NCBI GenBank assembly: GCA_963792855.1
Contig: CAWBXZ010000017.1
Span: 31,998 to 95,997 of the forward strand
Length of the DNA: 64,000 nucleotides
From: SG8-40 sp963792855
GTDB taxonomy: Bacteria; Pseudomonadota; Gammaproteobacteria; Burkholderiales; Eutrophovitaceae
Direction of reading: 5' to 3'
Positions 24,693-33,410 of the stretch are shown here, piece after piece; within the stretch, counting starts at the first letter, position 1, and each line of letters begins with the position of its first letter. Position numbers and translations under genes: made by a program. A model generated the notes under the pieces. That model had not been told where the DNA came from and did no database searches. It saw only the letters and a program-made list of their open reading frames with translations.

Positions 24693-26308
24693 ACGGCAAA
24701 GCCGATAAGCGCCAGCAGCGCGGGGATCAGCACGACCGATAGCAGGAACGTTCCCTTCATTTGACGATTCGTCAGATTGACTCGCGGCGAGTCGTAGGTG
24801 CGCGGCTCGACACCGATCAGGTCTTCCTGCTCCGCGAGGTAGTTCACCGCGTTCAGAAACAGGTTTCCGTTACCGAGGATGTGGAAGAACGAGTTGGTGG
24901 CGAAGTCGGAGTCGCCGATGACGACGATTCGCGACTGGGCCTGCCCCTCGATAACCGGCGATGGAAGGGCGCTGTCGTCTGCGCCCGGTGTTATTGCGGT
25001 TTCGCCTGCAACGCGCTCGGGGCGCAGTGTGGATGCGACCATCAGGGTCAGCGGGCCTGTCATGTCCTTGCCCGGATCGAGGTTGATCCGGTCCGGATTG
25101 CTCTCGCCAAAACTCTTTTTCGATGAGTTGATCAAGGGCACTACCGACGTGCCCGGCACTCTCTGAGGCGTCGGGGAGAGCGAGCGTACGCCAGGGAAAA
25201 AGGTCAACGGCAAACCACGGGTGATCTGATGGCGGTTGTATTGCGTGACCGCCGGTGACGAGGGATCTGCCCAGAAATGGCTGAGTTCGTCGATCACGAG
25301 GTTGTCATCCACGACGATGCTGTACTGTCGCACAATCGGCTCCAGACCGGTTTCGACGAACGGGTCGAGCATCATCAGTGCATTGCCGCCTTCGTCCAGA
25401 TATTTCCTGATCGATTCGACTTCTTCGGGTAGCAGTCTTGTCTTTGGTCCGGCAATGACAAGCACCGCACAATGCTTCATAGACTTGTTTCCCCGCATCA
25501 TTCCGGTTTTCTCGACGACATAATTCAGCGTCTCGAGACCATGCCTCGCTTTTGCCATGCCGTGCGTTTCGTGGACCACGATTTTCGAACCGGCACCGTG
25601 TGAATGGCCGGCACCTCCTTCGAGGTGATCGTGTGACTCCATGCTGAACGGGTCCGCCTCGCCATGGCCCTCGAGAAAGCATGCAGTTTGTTGGGCGCCG
25701 AGCGAGATGCGCAGGATCGCATTGGCGATGTCGGTCTCTTCCGGCCCATGTACCTGCATTTCCCGGTCACCGCTCTTGAGCAAGGCGGTGCCGGCAAACT
25801 GCACGCCATGCAGGCGTGCCTGGGCCGGGTTCACCATGGGATCAAAAAACTCGACGGTGATCTTGTCGTTTTGCGCGGCAACCAGTTTGTATCGCTCGAT
25901 CGTCTCACGCATTCTCGAGTCATGGAAGAAGATGATGTGCACCGGATTTTCGATATGCTGCAGCATGGTTGCCGTTTGTTCCGACAGCGAATGCTGTTTT
26001 CCTTCCGAGAGGTCAAGCCTGACGGTGTAGCGCGTTGAAAAATATGCGACGACGACCAGCACGCCGATCACCCCGATCGTGAACACGGCAATTTCGCCAC
26101 GGCGCTGCCGTATCAGGCCTGCCAGTTCGACACGCAATTTATAAAGGCCAACCGCGGTCAGGCCGACCCCTGCAATCGCAAGGAGCACGGTCCAGATGCC
26201 GGCCTCCAGAATGATGGCATCCAGCGCGATGGCAGTGACGAGGCAGGAGATCCCCGCCAGCACGACAATAATTGAGCGAAAAGACTGTTCCATGTTATTC
26301 CATGCCAT
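24674..26308 (-). CDS. GldG-like ABC transporter auxiliary membrane protein
   Basis: A 544-residue protein with two or three N-terminal helices (SIIVVLAGISCLVTAIALDA, AVFTIGVIGVLVVVAYF), a large extracytoplasmic domain and one C-terminal helix (FLLSVVLIPALLALIGFAVWW). The sequence YTVRLDLSEGKQHSLSEQT followed by VHIIFF is typical of GldG / ABC_transp_aux proteins. The central region has a histidine-rich insert from about residue 215 (HDHLEGGAGHSHG and HETHG). It is part of a minus-strand operon: ATPase, permease, this gene, DUF4340-like gene. Such systems take part in gliding in Bacteroidetes, but in proteobacteria their role is unknown. Confidence 0.8.
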   Translation of the reverse strand: MAWNNMEQSFRSIIVVLAGISCLVTAIALDAIILEAGIWTVLLAIAGVGLTAVGLYKLRVELAGLIRQRRGEIAVFTIGVIGVLVVVAYFSTRYTVRLDLSEGKQHSLSEQTATMLQHIENPVHIIFFHDSRMRETIERYKLVAAQNDKITVEFFDPMVNPAQARLHGVQFAGTALLKSGDREMQVHGPEETDIANAILRISLGAQQTACFLEGHGEADPFSMESHDHLEGGAGHSHGAGSKIVVHETHGMAKARHGLETLNYVVEKTGMMRGNKSMKHCAVLVIAGPKTRLLPEEVESIRKYLDEGGNALMMLDPFVETGLEPIVRQYSIVVDDNLVIDELSHFWADPSSPAVTQYNRHQITRGLPLTFFPGVRSLSPTPQRVPGTSVVPLINSSKKSFGESNPDRINLDPGKDMTGPLTLMVASTLRPERVAGETAITPGADDSALPSPVIEGQAQSRIVVIGDSDFATNSFFHILGNGNLFLNAVNYLAEQEDLIGVEPRTYDSPRVNLTNRQMKGTFLLSVVLIPALLALIGFAVWWRQR

Positions 26309-26323
26309 TGTGTTGTCGGTTTC

Positions 26324-27031
26324 CTAACGACGCCATTGCAGGTAGCTGGCGTTGAGCGTCAATGCGATCGCGCTGACAACGAGATAGAAAACAACGGATT
26401 CGCTCCGTATCAGTCCGGCGATGAAGTCACCGAAGGGCAGGGAAAACGACAGGTAACCAAAAAGGTTTTGCAGGATCACCGTAGATTGAAAACTGTACAA
26501 ATGCCCTACGAACCAGAATCCGAGCAGTACCGGGAAGGTGATGAGCGCGGCGATGACCTGGTTCTGCGTTAGCGCCGAGAAAAACTGTCCAATGGACAGG
26601 CAGGCCATGCCGAGGAGGAGGAAGCCGATATATCCCGAAAGGATGTTCGTGGTCTCCGGGCTGCCATACATGTACAGCGGGATCAGGTTGACTGCCGTGC
26701 CGATAGTCATCAGCACAAGAATGGTGACCGCGCCGAGGAATTTGCCGAGCACGATCTGCCAGGGCTGCAATGGCAGCGTGGCGAGCAGTTCCATCGTGCG
26801 GCCGGTGTATTCCTGGGGGAACAACCGCATCGTAATGATGGGGCTGACAATCAGCAGCAGTACGCCCATGTTCTTGAACGGCTCATTCATGCTTGCTGTG
26901 CCGGTCATGAATACTTCATAGATGAAAAAGTACCCGGTGCCAAGCAAAAATACCGCAACAACGAAGTACGCGATCGGCGAACGGAAGTAGCTGACCAGTT
27001 CCTTGTGGTAGACGGCTAGAACGCGATTCAT
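26324..27031 (-). CDS. ABC-2 type permease (GldF/NosY-like)
   Basis: A 235-residue membrane protein with about six helices, starting MNRVLAVYHKELVSYFRSP. That N-terminal amphipathic pattern and the motif FPQEYTGRTMELLATLP are typical of ABC-2 permeases. The ATG at 27031 overlaps the stop of the upstream ATPase gene as ATGA, fixing the start and indicating coupling. It is partnered with the ATPase and the GldG-like protein. Confidence 0.85.
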   Translation of the reverse strand: MNRVLAVYHKELVSYFRSPIAYFVVAVFLLGTGYFFIYEVFMTGTASMNEPFKNMGVLLLIVSPIITMRLFPQEYTGRTMELLATLPLQPWQIVLGKFLGAVTILVLMTIGTAVNLIPLYMYGSPETTNILSGYIGFLLLGMACLSIGQFFSALTQNQVIAALITFPVLLGFWFVGHLYSFQSTVILQNLFGYLSFSLPFGDFIAGLIRSESVVFYLVVSAIALTLNASYLQWRR

Positions 27032-27987
27032 GCTGCCTCCTGCTCTTTCTTGCCAACATAGTGCAGGAAGATATTCTCCAGTGTTGGCTGTTGCCGCTCC
27101 AGTCTGTGCAGACTCCATTTGCTGGCGGCGACGCGTGCGATCGTTGACTCGATGCCGCTGCGTGCTTCGACGTGGCAGGTCACATCCAGCATTCCGGTCT
27201 GTCTGGGCATTTCCTTTACGGCGACGGATTGCACACCGTCAATGCCCAGCAATTCCGCGCGCAAGGCGTCGGCGGGCGCCGAAACCTGGAGATTGACCCT
27301 GCTGCTTTCTTTCGATGCGGCCTGCAAGCCGTCGGGCGAGTCAATCGCCAGCAGCCTGCCGTTGTTGATAATGGCCACACGCTTGCAGATCAATGTCACC
27401 TCGGGAAGGATGTGGGTGCTGATCAGAACGGCGTGCTTTTCGCCGAAACTGCGTATGACTTCCCGCGTTTCCTGAATCTGCCCGGGATCGAGTCCCGCGG
27501 TTGGCTCATCGAGCAGCAGCACTTCCGGGTTGCCCAGCAATGCCTGCGCCAAACCGGTCCGTTGCCGGTAGCCTTTGGACAGTTTGTAGATTTCCCGCTT
27601 GACCACCGCCTCGAGATGGCATGCGCTGATCACCCGGTCCAGGTTCTCTGCCATCGAGCGTGCCGGCACGCCCTTGACCCTTGCCACAAAGCGCAAATAC
27701 TGCTCGACATCCAGCGTGTCATAGAGCGGGGGATTCTCCGGCAGATAGCCGAGTTTTTCGGCTGCTTGCTCGTTCTCCCGCGCCATGTCGTGGCCAGCCA
27801 CCTTGATTGTTCCGGAACTTGGGGTGGTGAAGCCTGCGATCATGCGCATGGTCGTTGTCTTGCCGGCTCCGTTGGGGCCGAGGAATCCGACGATCTCACC
27901 CGGTTCGACAGTGAACGACATGTCGTGGATGATGGTTTTCGGTCCGTATCGCTTGGAGACCGAATTAAGTTCGATTGCTGGTGCCAT
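27028..27987 (-). CDS. ABC transporter ATP-binding protein (GldA-like)
   Basis: A 319-residue ATPase. The Walker A motif is GPNGAGKTT, the signature is LSKGYRQRTGLAQ and the Walker B is VLLLDEPTAGLDP, followed by a switch histidine in LISTHIL. The last 100 residues form the extra domain seen in CcmA/GldA-type exporters. It drives the permease encoded four bases downstream. The first gene of the four-gene operon. Confidence 0.9.
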   Translation of the reverse strand: MAPAIELNSVSKRYGPKTIIHDMSFTVEPGEIVGFLGPNGAGKTTTMRMIAGFTTPSSGTIKVAGHDMARENEQAAEKLGYLPENPPLYDTLDVEQYLRFVARVKGVPARSMAENLDRVISACHLEAVVKREIYKLSKGYRQRTGLAQALLGNPEVLLLDEPTAGLDPGQIQETREVIRSFGEKHAVLISTHILPEVTLICKRVAIINNGRLLAIDSPDGLQAASKESSRVNLQVSAPADALRAELLGIDGVQSVAVKEMPRQTGMLDVTCHVEARSGIESTIARVAASKWSLHRLERQQPTLENIFLHYVGKKEQEAA

Positions 27988-28018
27988 ATCAAATGGGTGT
28001 TTCGGAAAACGCAGAATA

Positions 28019-28046
28019 GAAAAGGCCCCCCTCGCGGGGGGCCTTT
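28019..28046 (-). terminator. Rho-independent terminator of the metallo-beta-lactamase-fold gene
   Basis: An 11-pair stem AAAGGCCCCCC/GGGGGGCCTTT with a four-base loop. On the minus strand it is followed by TTTTCTATT. It sits 32 bases after the metallo-hydrolase stop and just before the ABC operon. Confidence 0.85.
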
Positions 28047-28077
28047 CACTGATAAACGGCTTTTGACCGCTTACAGC

Positions 28078-28947
28078 TTACTTGTACCAGCGACCGCCTT
28101 TTTCTTTCCACTGCTGCTCGTCGTGACCGAAGAACAGCTCGCCGCCCGAGAGATCGGCCATTGACTTCAGACGATCGGCACTTTCGAAGTAGGTCTTGAC
28201 GCTGAAGTTCAGGCCGGCCGGGTAACCTTCCAGGTTCTCACGCATCCACAGAGCATCCTGCGCGATGATGAAGGTGTCGCCGTTGGCGAACTTGAGCTTC
28301 AGGGACTGGTTGCCGAGGGTGTGGCCCGGGGCGCTCAGCACGGTGATGGAACCGTCGCCGAACACATCAAAGTCACCGTCGATGGCCAGGTAGTTGAAGT
28401 CACGGGCGCCATCATAGTCGGCCATGATGTGTGCACCGGAAGCGCGCTGGAACTTCTCCGGCCACCAGGCCTGATACAGTTCCTGCTTCTGCATGATGTG
28501 CAGCGCTTTCGGGAACATTTCGATGTTGCCGATATGATCCAGGTGCGAGTGGGACGTAATGACGGCCACGACCTTGTCGACCGAATAACCCAGCTTCTTC
28601 AGCTGCATGTCGATGACGTCGGAGCGCTTCTGGCTCGGCTTCAGGAAGTTGCAGCTCCCGGCACCCCAGTGTGACTCACAGCCGCCTTCGTTGAGGGCAA
28701 CGTTGTTACCCGTATCGAACACGACGACGCCTTTCGGGTGCTCGATGATCCACATCGGTACCGGAATGGTGATGTCGCGCGCGCGGTCTTCCGGCAGGGC
28801 CGGAATCAGTCCGCGAATGTTGAACGGGCCGAACATGCCGCTGGTAGCCCAGTAGGCCTTGATTGGTGTGTTATGCGCCGAACCCACGGACGCGCCCATT
28901 GCGCAGGCGAGTCCCAGGATCATCGCAACAACAGTTGACTTCTTCAT
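28078..28947 (-). CDS. Secreted metallo-beta-lactamase-fold hydrolase (AHL-lactonase-like)
   Basis: A 289-residue protein with a signal peptide (cleavage near GSAHN) and a metallo-beta-lactamase fold. Zinc ligands appear in SHSHLDHIG (HxHxDH), APGHTLGN, AQDALW and FFGHDEQQ. The overall layout, with VVVFDTGNN before the HxHxDH motif, resembles N-acyl homoserine lactonases, though other lactones or esters are equally possible. I chose the ATG at 28947 because it begins the signal peptide and has GGGAGAAG upstream; the longer frame to 29088 is not protein-like. It is monocistronic, with a strong terminator. Three cysteines lie in the region after the first strand pair. Confidence 0.8.
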   Translation of the reverse strand: MKKSTVVAMILGLACAMGASVGSAHNTPIKAYWATSGMFGPFNIRGLIPALPEDRARDITIPVPMWIIEHPKGVVVFDTGNNVALNEGGCESHWGAGSCNFLKPSQKRSDVIDMQLKKLGYSVDKVVAVITSHSHLDHIGNIEMFPKALHIMQKQELYQAWWPEKFQRASGAHIMADYDGARDFNYLAIDGDFDVFGDGSITVLSAPGHTLGNQSLKLKFANGDTFIIAQDALWMRENLEGYPAGLNFSVKTYFESADRLKSMADLSGGELFFGHDEQQWKEKGGRWYK

Positions 28948-29291
28948 AGTTAGCTTCTCCCATATGGTGGTCTTATAGTCGGCTTCAGCTCTTCGTGTGT
29001 CCCTGGTTTGCCTCGTGAGCTCCGGCACACTCTTGAAGACGTGTCCCGGCCGGGGGCTCAGCACGGATCGGTTGCTGCTTGAAGCCACTACTCTTTTGTG
29101 GAGTCTGATGACTCACTTCGCGAGGGTACTATACAGGTAAGGGATGGGACAACAGGAAAATGTGGGCCCGGGCGGCTTTCTCTTCCCAATGGCTGGACAG
29201 CCCTGCCGAACAGGCTGTTTTCCGCATCCTGTCGGGTTTTCTGCCGGTTTTGCCGGCATCCTGTAGTGCGCGGACATCGACGCACGGATTC
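28948..29291. other. Divergent intergenic region, no gene seen
   Basis: About 340 bases between the metallo-hydrolase (leftward) and the rpmB promoter (rightward). On the minus strand an extended -10 box TGTATAGT occurs at 29128-29135, a possible promoter for the metallo-hydrolase with a leader of about 175 bases. No convincing -35 box, RNA motif or open frame was seen. Confidence 0.35.
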
Positions 29292-29321
29292 TTGCCTCAT
29301 GGGGTGCGGCTGTGGTATAAA
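29292..29321 (+). promoter_or_regulatory. Promoter of rpmB-rpmG
   Basis: TTGCCT at 29292-29297 and TATAAA at 29316-29321 are separated by 18 bases, with TGG just before the -10 box. The predicted start is about 30 bases before the rpmB ATG, which fits a strong ribosomal-protein promoter with a short leader. Confidence 0.55.
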
Positions 29322-29356
29322 GCGCGCCTTCGAATTTGTGTTTCAGGAATGAACCG

Positions 29357-29593
29357 ATGGCCCGCGTATGTCAGGTAACCGGCAAGAAGCCGATGTCGGG
29401 AAACAACGTTTCCCACGCCAACAACAAGACCAAGCGCCGCTTCCTCCCGAACCTGCAGTACAGGCGAATCTGGGTCGAAAGCGAGAACCGCTGGATTCGC
29501 ATGCGCCTGACGCAGGCTGGATTGCGCGTCATCGACAAGAAGGGCATCGATATCGTGCTGGCCGAGATGCGCGCCCGCGGTGAGTCGGTCTGA
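29357..29593 (+). CDS. rpmB: 50S ribosomal protein L28
   Basis: A 78-residue basic protein beginning MARVCQVTGKKP, with NNVSHANNKTKRRF and the C-terminal GIDIVLAEMRARGE, all characteristic of bacterial L28 (bL28). It binds 23S rRNA in the large subunit. AGGAA lies eight bases before the ATG. rpmG follows after 27 bases, the usual operon. Confidence 0.98.
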   Translation: MARVCQVTGKKPMSGNNVSHANNKTKRRFLPNLQYRRIWVESENRWIRMRLTQAGLRVIDKKGIDIVLAEMRARGESV

Positions 29594-29620
29594 CCGGGAA
29601 GAATCAGGGGGTAAAACGAA

Positions 29621-29776
29621 ATGCGTGACAAGATCAAGCTTGAATCCAGTGCCGGAACCGGCCATTTTTATACGACTACCAAGAACAAGCGCACCATGCC
29701 CGAGAAAATGGAGATCAAGAAATTTGATCCCGTGGCCCGCAAGCATGTGATCTACAAGGAAACCAAGCTGAAGTAA
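29621..29776 (+). CDS. rpmG: 50S ribosomal protein L33
   Basis: A 51-residue basic protein beginning MRDKIKLESSAGTGHFYTT and ending ETKLK, with the central KNKRTMPEKMEIKKFDP. This is bacterial L33 (bL33). It is the cysteine-free form, so it does not need zinc. A G-rich ribosome site (AGGGGG) precedes the ATG. It is cotranscribed with rpmB and followed by a terminator. Confidence 0.97.
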   Translation: MRDKIKLESSAGTGHFYTTTKNKRTMPEKMEIKKFDPVARKHVIYKETKLK

Positions 29777-29792
29777 GCGGTTTCCGAGTGCG

Positions 29793-29823
29793 AAAAAAAG
29801 CCCGCTGGAAGCGGGCTTTTTTG
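29793..29823 (+). terminator. Rho-independent terminator after rpmG
   Basis: A stem AAAAAGCCCGC/GCGGGCTTTTT with a TGGAA-type loop is flanked by an A-run and a T-run, so it can work in both directions. It separates rpmG from the convergent desaturase gene. Confidence 0.9.
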
Positions 29824-29858
29824 TTGCCGGCAGTGATTGCCTGGACCGCGCCAGGGCC

Positions 29859-31055
29859 TCAGACGGCGTAACTGCGCAAAGTGCGGGAGAAATCCTGTAA
29901 CGCTGCGATTCCGGATTGCTCTGCGCGCCGGCACCAGTCCTCGAGTTGCTTGACCAGTTGCTCCTTGGTGGCGGAAGACTTCTGCCACAGCTGCACCAAT
30001 TCCTCGCGCATGGTGACCACCGTCTTCAGAACCCGGCTTTGTTCCGCCAGTTTGGCCACGCGCGCGCGCTGCTGGTCGCTGACGAAGCGTGCGTCCTGAT
30101 TCAGCCAGCGCCTGAAATCTGGTGCGTAGGCCGCGCTGTTCTCGGCGATGCGGCGGATTTCGTCGGCGCAGGTGGTCCGCACCGATTTCGAGAACCGTGC
30201 GAGTACATCCCAGCGGTGGGTGATGACCGCTTGCAGCGTCCGGTCGTCGCAGGTCTGTGCGGGCTTTTCCATGCGAACCGGGGGAGCCAGCTTCTTGACC
30301 GTCGCCAGGCCGGCCATTTCCATCAGCCGAATGTAGAGCCAGCCGATGTCGAACTCGTACCACTTGGACGAAAGGCGCGCCGATGAGGCGTAGGCGTGGT
30401 GATTGTTGTGCAATTCCTCTCCGCCGATCAGGATGCCCCAGGGCACGATGTTGGTGCTGGCGTCATTGACCTGAAAGTTGCGGTAACCGATGTAATGTCC
30501 CACGCCGTTGATGACTCCGGCGGCGAAAATCGGAATCCACAGCATCTGGACCGCCCAGATCGTCAAGCCGATCGGGCCGAACAGCACCGTGTTGATGATC
30601 AGCATCAGACCGACCCCCATCATGTCCGATTTGGAATAGATGTGCTTTTCGAGCCAGTCGTCCGGTGTGCCGTGCCCAAACTTGTCCAGGGTTTCCCGAT
30701 TAGCGCTCTCCTTGCGGTAGAGCTCGGATCCCTCCAACAAAACCTTATTTAATCCAAGCACTTGCGGGCTATGCGGGTCTTCCTCCGTCTCACATTTGGC
30801 GTGGTGCTTGCGGTGAATGGCGGTCCATTCCTTGGTGACCATGCCAGTGGTCAGCCACAGCCAGAAGCGGAAGAAGTGCGACACCACTGGATGCAGGTCG
30901 AGCGCACGGTGCGCGGAGTGACGATGCAAATAGATCGTTACCGCAGCGATGGTGATATGCGTAAACGCAAGGGTAACTACGACGTAACCCCACCACGGCA
31001 GATCGAGTAATCCACCCGCCCAGGCCGGGAGATTCGGTAACCCATTGATATTCAT
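29859..31055 (-). CDS. Membrane fatty acid desaturase (delta-9 type)
   Basis: A 398-residue integral membrane di-iron desaturase. The three histidine boxes are HRHSAH, HRKHH and HNNHH, in the spacing of acyl-CoA/acyl-lipid delta-9 desaturases. Hydrophobic helices flank the first box (YVVVTLAFTHITIAAVTIYL) and lie between boxes two and three (MLIINTVLFGPIGLTIWAV). The C-terminal 130 residues are charged and helical, an extension seen in betaproteobacterial homologs. It introduces a cis double bond in acyl chains to keep membranes fluid. It faces rpmG across a shared terminator. Confidence 0.9.
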   Translation of the reverse strand: MNINGLPNLPAWAGGLLDLPWWGYVVVTLAFTHITIAAVTIYLHRHSAHRALDLHPVVSHFFRFWLWLTTGMVTKEWTAIHRKHHAKCETEEDPHSPQVLGLNKVLLEGSELYRKESANRETLDKFGHGTPDDWLEKHIYSKSDMMGVGLMLIINTVLFGPIGLTIWAVQMLWIPIFAAGVINGVGHYIGYRNFQVNDASTNIVPWGILIGGEELHNNHHAYASSARLSSKWYEFDIGWLYIRLMEMAGLATVKKLAPPVRMEKPAQTCDDRTLQAVITHRWDVLARFSKSVRTTCADEIRRIAENSAAYAPDFRRWLNQDARFVSDQQRARVAKLAEQSRVLKTVVTMREELVQLWQKSSATKEQLVKQLEDWCRRAEQSGIAALQDFSRTLRSYAV

Positions 31056-31398
31056 CTAATTTCCTTTGCGTTCAAGTACTAGTGACGGGATTTTACAGTA
31101 ACAATGACAACCGCCGTTGCGATTTTTGTTGTCAAAGCGAAGGTCATGCCCTCTTCGACCGGCTTACAGCGGTGCAAGTTCGTTTGTGGCATTCAACAAC
31201 TGCGTCGAAAAAGCCCCGATCTTTCCAAAAAACGTCGACATCTTCCTCTAACGTTGCTCGCCCTATCCTTATATTTTGGGGTATTTTCGCCCGTTTCAAC
31301 TTGATCTTGAGCAAGTTCTGCCGTGTTAGCCAATGCCAACGTTCCCGCCCGGAATGGCAGCCGGGAGCAAGGGTGGCCAATGGTCTTTCGCGGTGGGC
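31056..31398. other. Intergenic region, no gene seen
   Basis: About 340 bases between two minus-strand genes (rsmB upstream in transcription order lies to the right). The region is richer in A and T than its neighbours. No open frame, hairpin with T-run or known RNA was recognised; a promoter for the desaturase is expected here but no clear box pair stands out. Confidence 0.3.
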
Positions 31399-32664
31399 TC
31401 AGGCACCCTGTGTTCGCTCCAGGATGGCGCCAAAGAAGCCATCGCAGTGGTCGCTGTCCGGTAACACGCGGAAATAGGTGTTTGCCGGCAGACTGACGCC
31501 TTGTTCAGCAAGAATCGACTGACAGTCCAGCAGGCGAAACCTGCCATCTTGCGTCCTCAGGAAGTCGTCGACGACCTCCTCGTTTTCTTCGGCCAGCAGG
31601 CTGCAGGTCGCGTAAACCAGACGCCCGCCCGGTTTCAGTAGCTGGCTGCTCGCCGCGAGGATGCGCCGCTGCTTGGCGGCCAGTTCACCCACGCTTGCGG
31701 GCGACTGGCGCCATTTCATATCCGGATTGCGACGCAAAGTCCCGAGGCCGCTGCACGGTGCATCCACCAGCACCCTGTCGATCTTGCCGGCCAGGCGTTT
31801 TATCCTTGGATCACGCTCACTGCCGATCATCTGCGGATGCACGTTTGAAAGTCCGGAGCGCTTCAGCCGCTGTTTCAGCGATTCGAGGCGTTTTGTCGAA
31901 ACATCAAAGGCGTACAGCCGTCCCTGATTGTGCATCATCGCGCCCAGCATCAGCGTTTTGCCGCCTGCGCCAGCGCAAAAATCAACCACCATCTGGCGCC
32001 GCGCCGGTGCCACCAGCATTCCGACAAGCTGACTGCCTTCGTCCTGCACTTCGATCTTGCCGCTCAGGAACAGATCGTTCCGGTTTAGTGCCGGCTTCGA
32101 TTGCAGACGAATGCCAAAAGGTGAGTACGGTGTTGCAAGGGCATCGATTCCCTGCGCTTGCAATGCAGTGAGGACATCTTCGCGGTTCGCCACCAGCGTA
32201 TTGACCCGCAGATCGAGCGGTGCCGGTTCGAGCAGTGCTCTGCCCAGGCGAATCGCCTCCTCCTTGCCGTGCTGCGCTTCCAGTCGTTGCCACAGCCAGT
32301 CCGGCAGCGACAAGCGCACGGCCGGCGGCAGCGCGTCGGTCGCCGACTGTTTGACCGCGAGCAGCCATGGTTGATCCTGGCGGCCGGCCAGAGGCTCAAG
32401 GGCCTTGATCGACATGCCCTGCAATTTCAGCAGGCTGGCCAGCACCATGCGACGCGGATCGGGGTCCGGGACGATGGACTCGAGCAGCCGCTTGTTGCGA
32501 AGCACGCTGAACACGGTGTCGGCGACAAACGGACGGTCGTGACTGCCCAGTGCGCGGTTGCTGCGGAAAAACTCGCTCAGAACGGTGTCGGCCGGCCGAT
32601 CGAGTTTGCAGGCAAGGGCGGTTGCCTCGCAGGCGGACTCCAGTAGCGATCTGGACAGTTTCAC
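31399..32664 (-). CDS. RsmB/NOP-family rRNA cytosine-C5 methyltransferase
   Basis: A 421-residue SAM-dependent RNA methyltransferase. An N-terminal NusB-like helical domain (to about residue 140) precedes the catalytic domain. The SAM motif is VVDFCAGAGGKTL, and the two catalytic cysteines are in VDAPCSGLGTLRRNP and YATCSLL. This matches RsmB, which makes m5C967 in 16S rRNA, or a close paralogue. It overlaps no neighbour; the DUF3108 gene lies just upstream with 7 bases between, the common betaproteobacterial order. Confidence 0.88.
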   Translation of the reverse strand: MKLSRSLLESACEATALACKLDRPADTVLSEFFRSNRALGSHDRPFVADTVFSVLRNKRLLESIVPDPDPRRMVLASLLKLQGMSIKALEPLAGRQDQPWLLAVKQSATDALPPAVRLSLPDWLWQRLEAQHGKEEAIRLGRALLEPAPLDLRVNTLVANREDVLTALQAQGIDALATPYSPFGIRLQSKPALNRNDLFLSGKIEVQDEGSQLVGMLVAPARRQMVVDFCAGAGGKTLMLGAMMHNQGRLYAFDVSTKRLESLKQRLKRSGLSNVHPQMIGSERDPRIKRLAGKIDRVLVDAPCSGLGTLRRNPDMKWRQSPASVGELAAKQRRILAASSQLLKPGGRLVYATCSLLAEENEEVVDDFLRTQDGRFRLLDCQSILAEQGVSLPANTYFRVLPDSDHCDGFFGAILERTQGA

Positions 32665-32671
32665 CCGGTGC

Positions 32672-33382
32672 TCAGGGATATCGAATCGCGGTGACCACGG
32701 AATCGAACCTGCGTCCTTTCTTGTCGGTAAATTGCATCTGGACCGGCAGATAGTTGTGCTCGGTAGCGACCCAGAACTCGAAGCTGCGTTTGTCGTCCGG
32801 GCCGCGCACTTTTTCGATGTGGATGGTTTCGATCTCGCCGAGCGCAGACGCGATCCGCTCGTTGCCGACGATCCGGTAGTGGTACTCCCTCAACCGGCGC
32901 CCGTCAGTGACATGAACGCGAAAGCTTTCGGGCACCTTACCCGAAAATGCGAACGCGTAAGGCAGGCTGGCCTGGTCGATTGCTCCTGTCGGCAACTCAA
33001 CGACTTCGTTCGATTCCCCGTGAATCAACCGCAGCTTGTTGTTTGTCCAGTCAAATTCCGCTGCCCTGATGCCGTCCTTGCGACCGCGCTCGACGAAACT
33101 GTCGGGCCGGAGGCCGGTATTGGTAATGGAGCCCTTGCTCTCGCGGCGAATGTCATCGATGAATATGGCGGCAATGCCTTTCGGGATGGTGTCGTTGTGC
33201 ACCTGGTAGCGCTTGCCATCGTGTTTGAGCCTGTCCTCCCCGATTCCGAGGTTCATTTTTCCGAAGCGAATCTCGAAAGACAGTTCCACGTCCTGTGGCG
33301 GCATGGCCCGCGCCGTGCCCGCAGCCAGCAAGAGAGCCGGGATGAGGCAATGCAGGGCAAATTCTTTCAGTGCATGTTTCAT
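32672..33382 (-). CDS. DUF3108 periplasmic protein
   Basis: A 236-residue secreted protein with a signal peptide (LIPALLLAAGTARA, cleavage after ARA) and a DUF3108 beta-rich domain. The domain shows VELSFEIRFGKMNLG, FDWTNNKLRL and the C-terminal WVATEHNYLPVQMQF. The function is unknown; homologs lie next to purN-purM or rsmB in many Burkholderiales. The ATG at 33382 starts the signal peptide; the longer frame to 33472 runs into purN sequence. It follows purN by 28 bases. Confidence 0.8.
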   Translation of the reverse strand: MKHALKEFALHCLIPALLLAAGTARAMPPQDVELSFEIRFGKMNLGIGEDRLKHDGKRYQVHNDTIPKGIAAIFIDDIRRESKGSITNTGLRPDSFVERGRKDGIRAAEFDWTNNKLRLIHGESNEVVELPTGAIDQASLPYAFAFSGKVPESFRVHVTDGRRLREYHYRIVGNERIASALGEIETIHIEKVRGPDDKRSFEFWVATEHNYLPVQMQFTDKKGRRFDSVVTAIRYP

Positions 33383-33410
33383 CGTGTCACACCTGTTTGG
33401 TCCTGTCCGC

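Noticed and set aside
28078..28947. PqqB as the identity of the metallo-beta-lactamase-fold protein
   Set aside because: It has a signal peptide and lactonase-like layout, whereas PqqB is cytosolic and lies in pqq operons; none is in the window.
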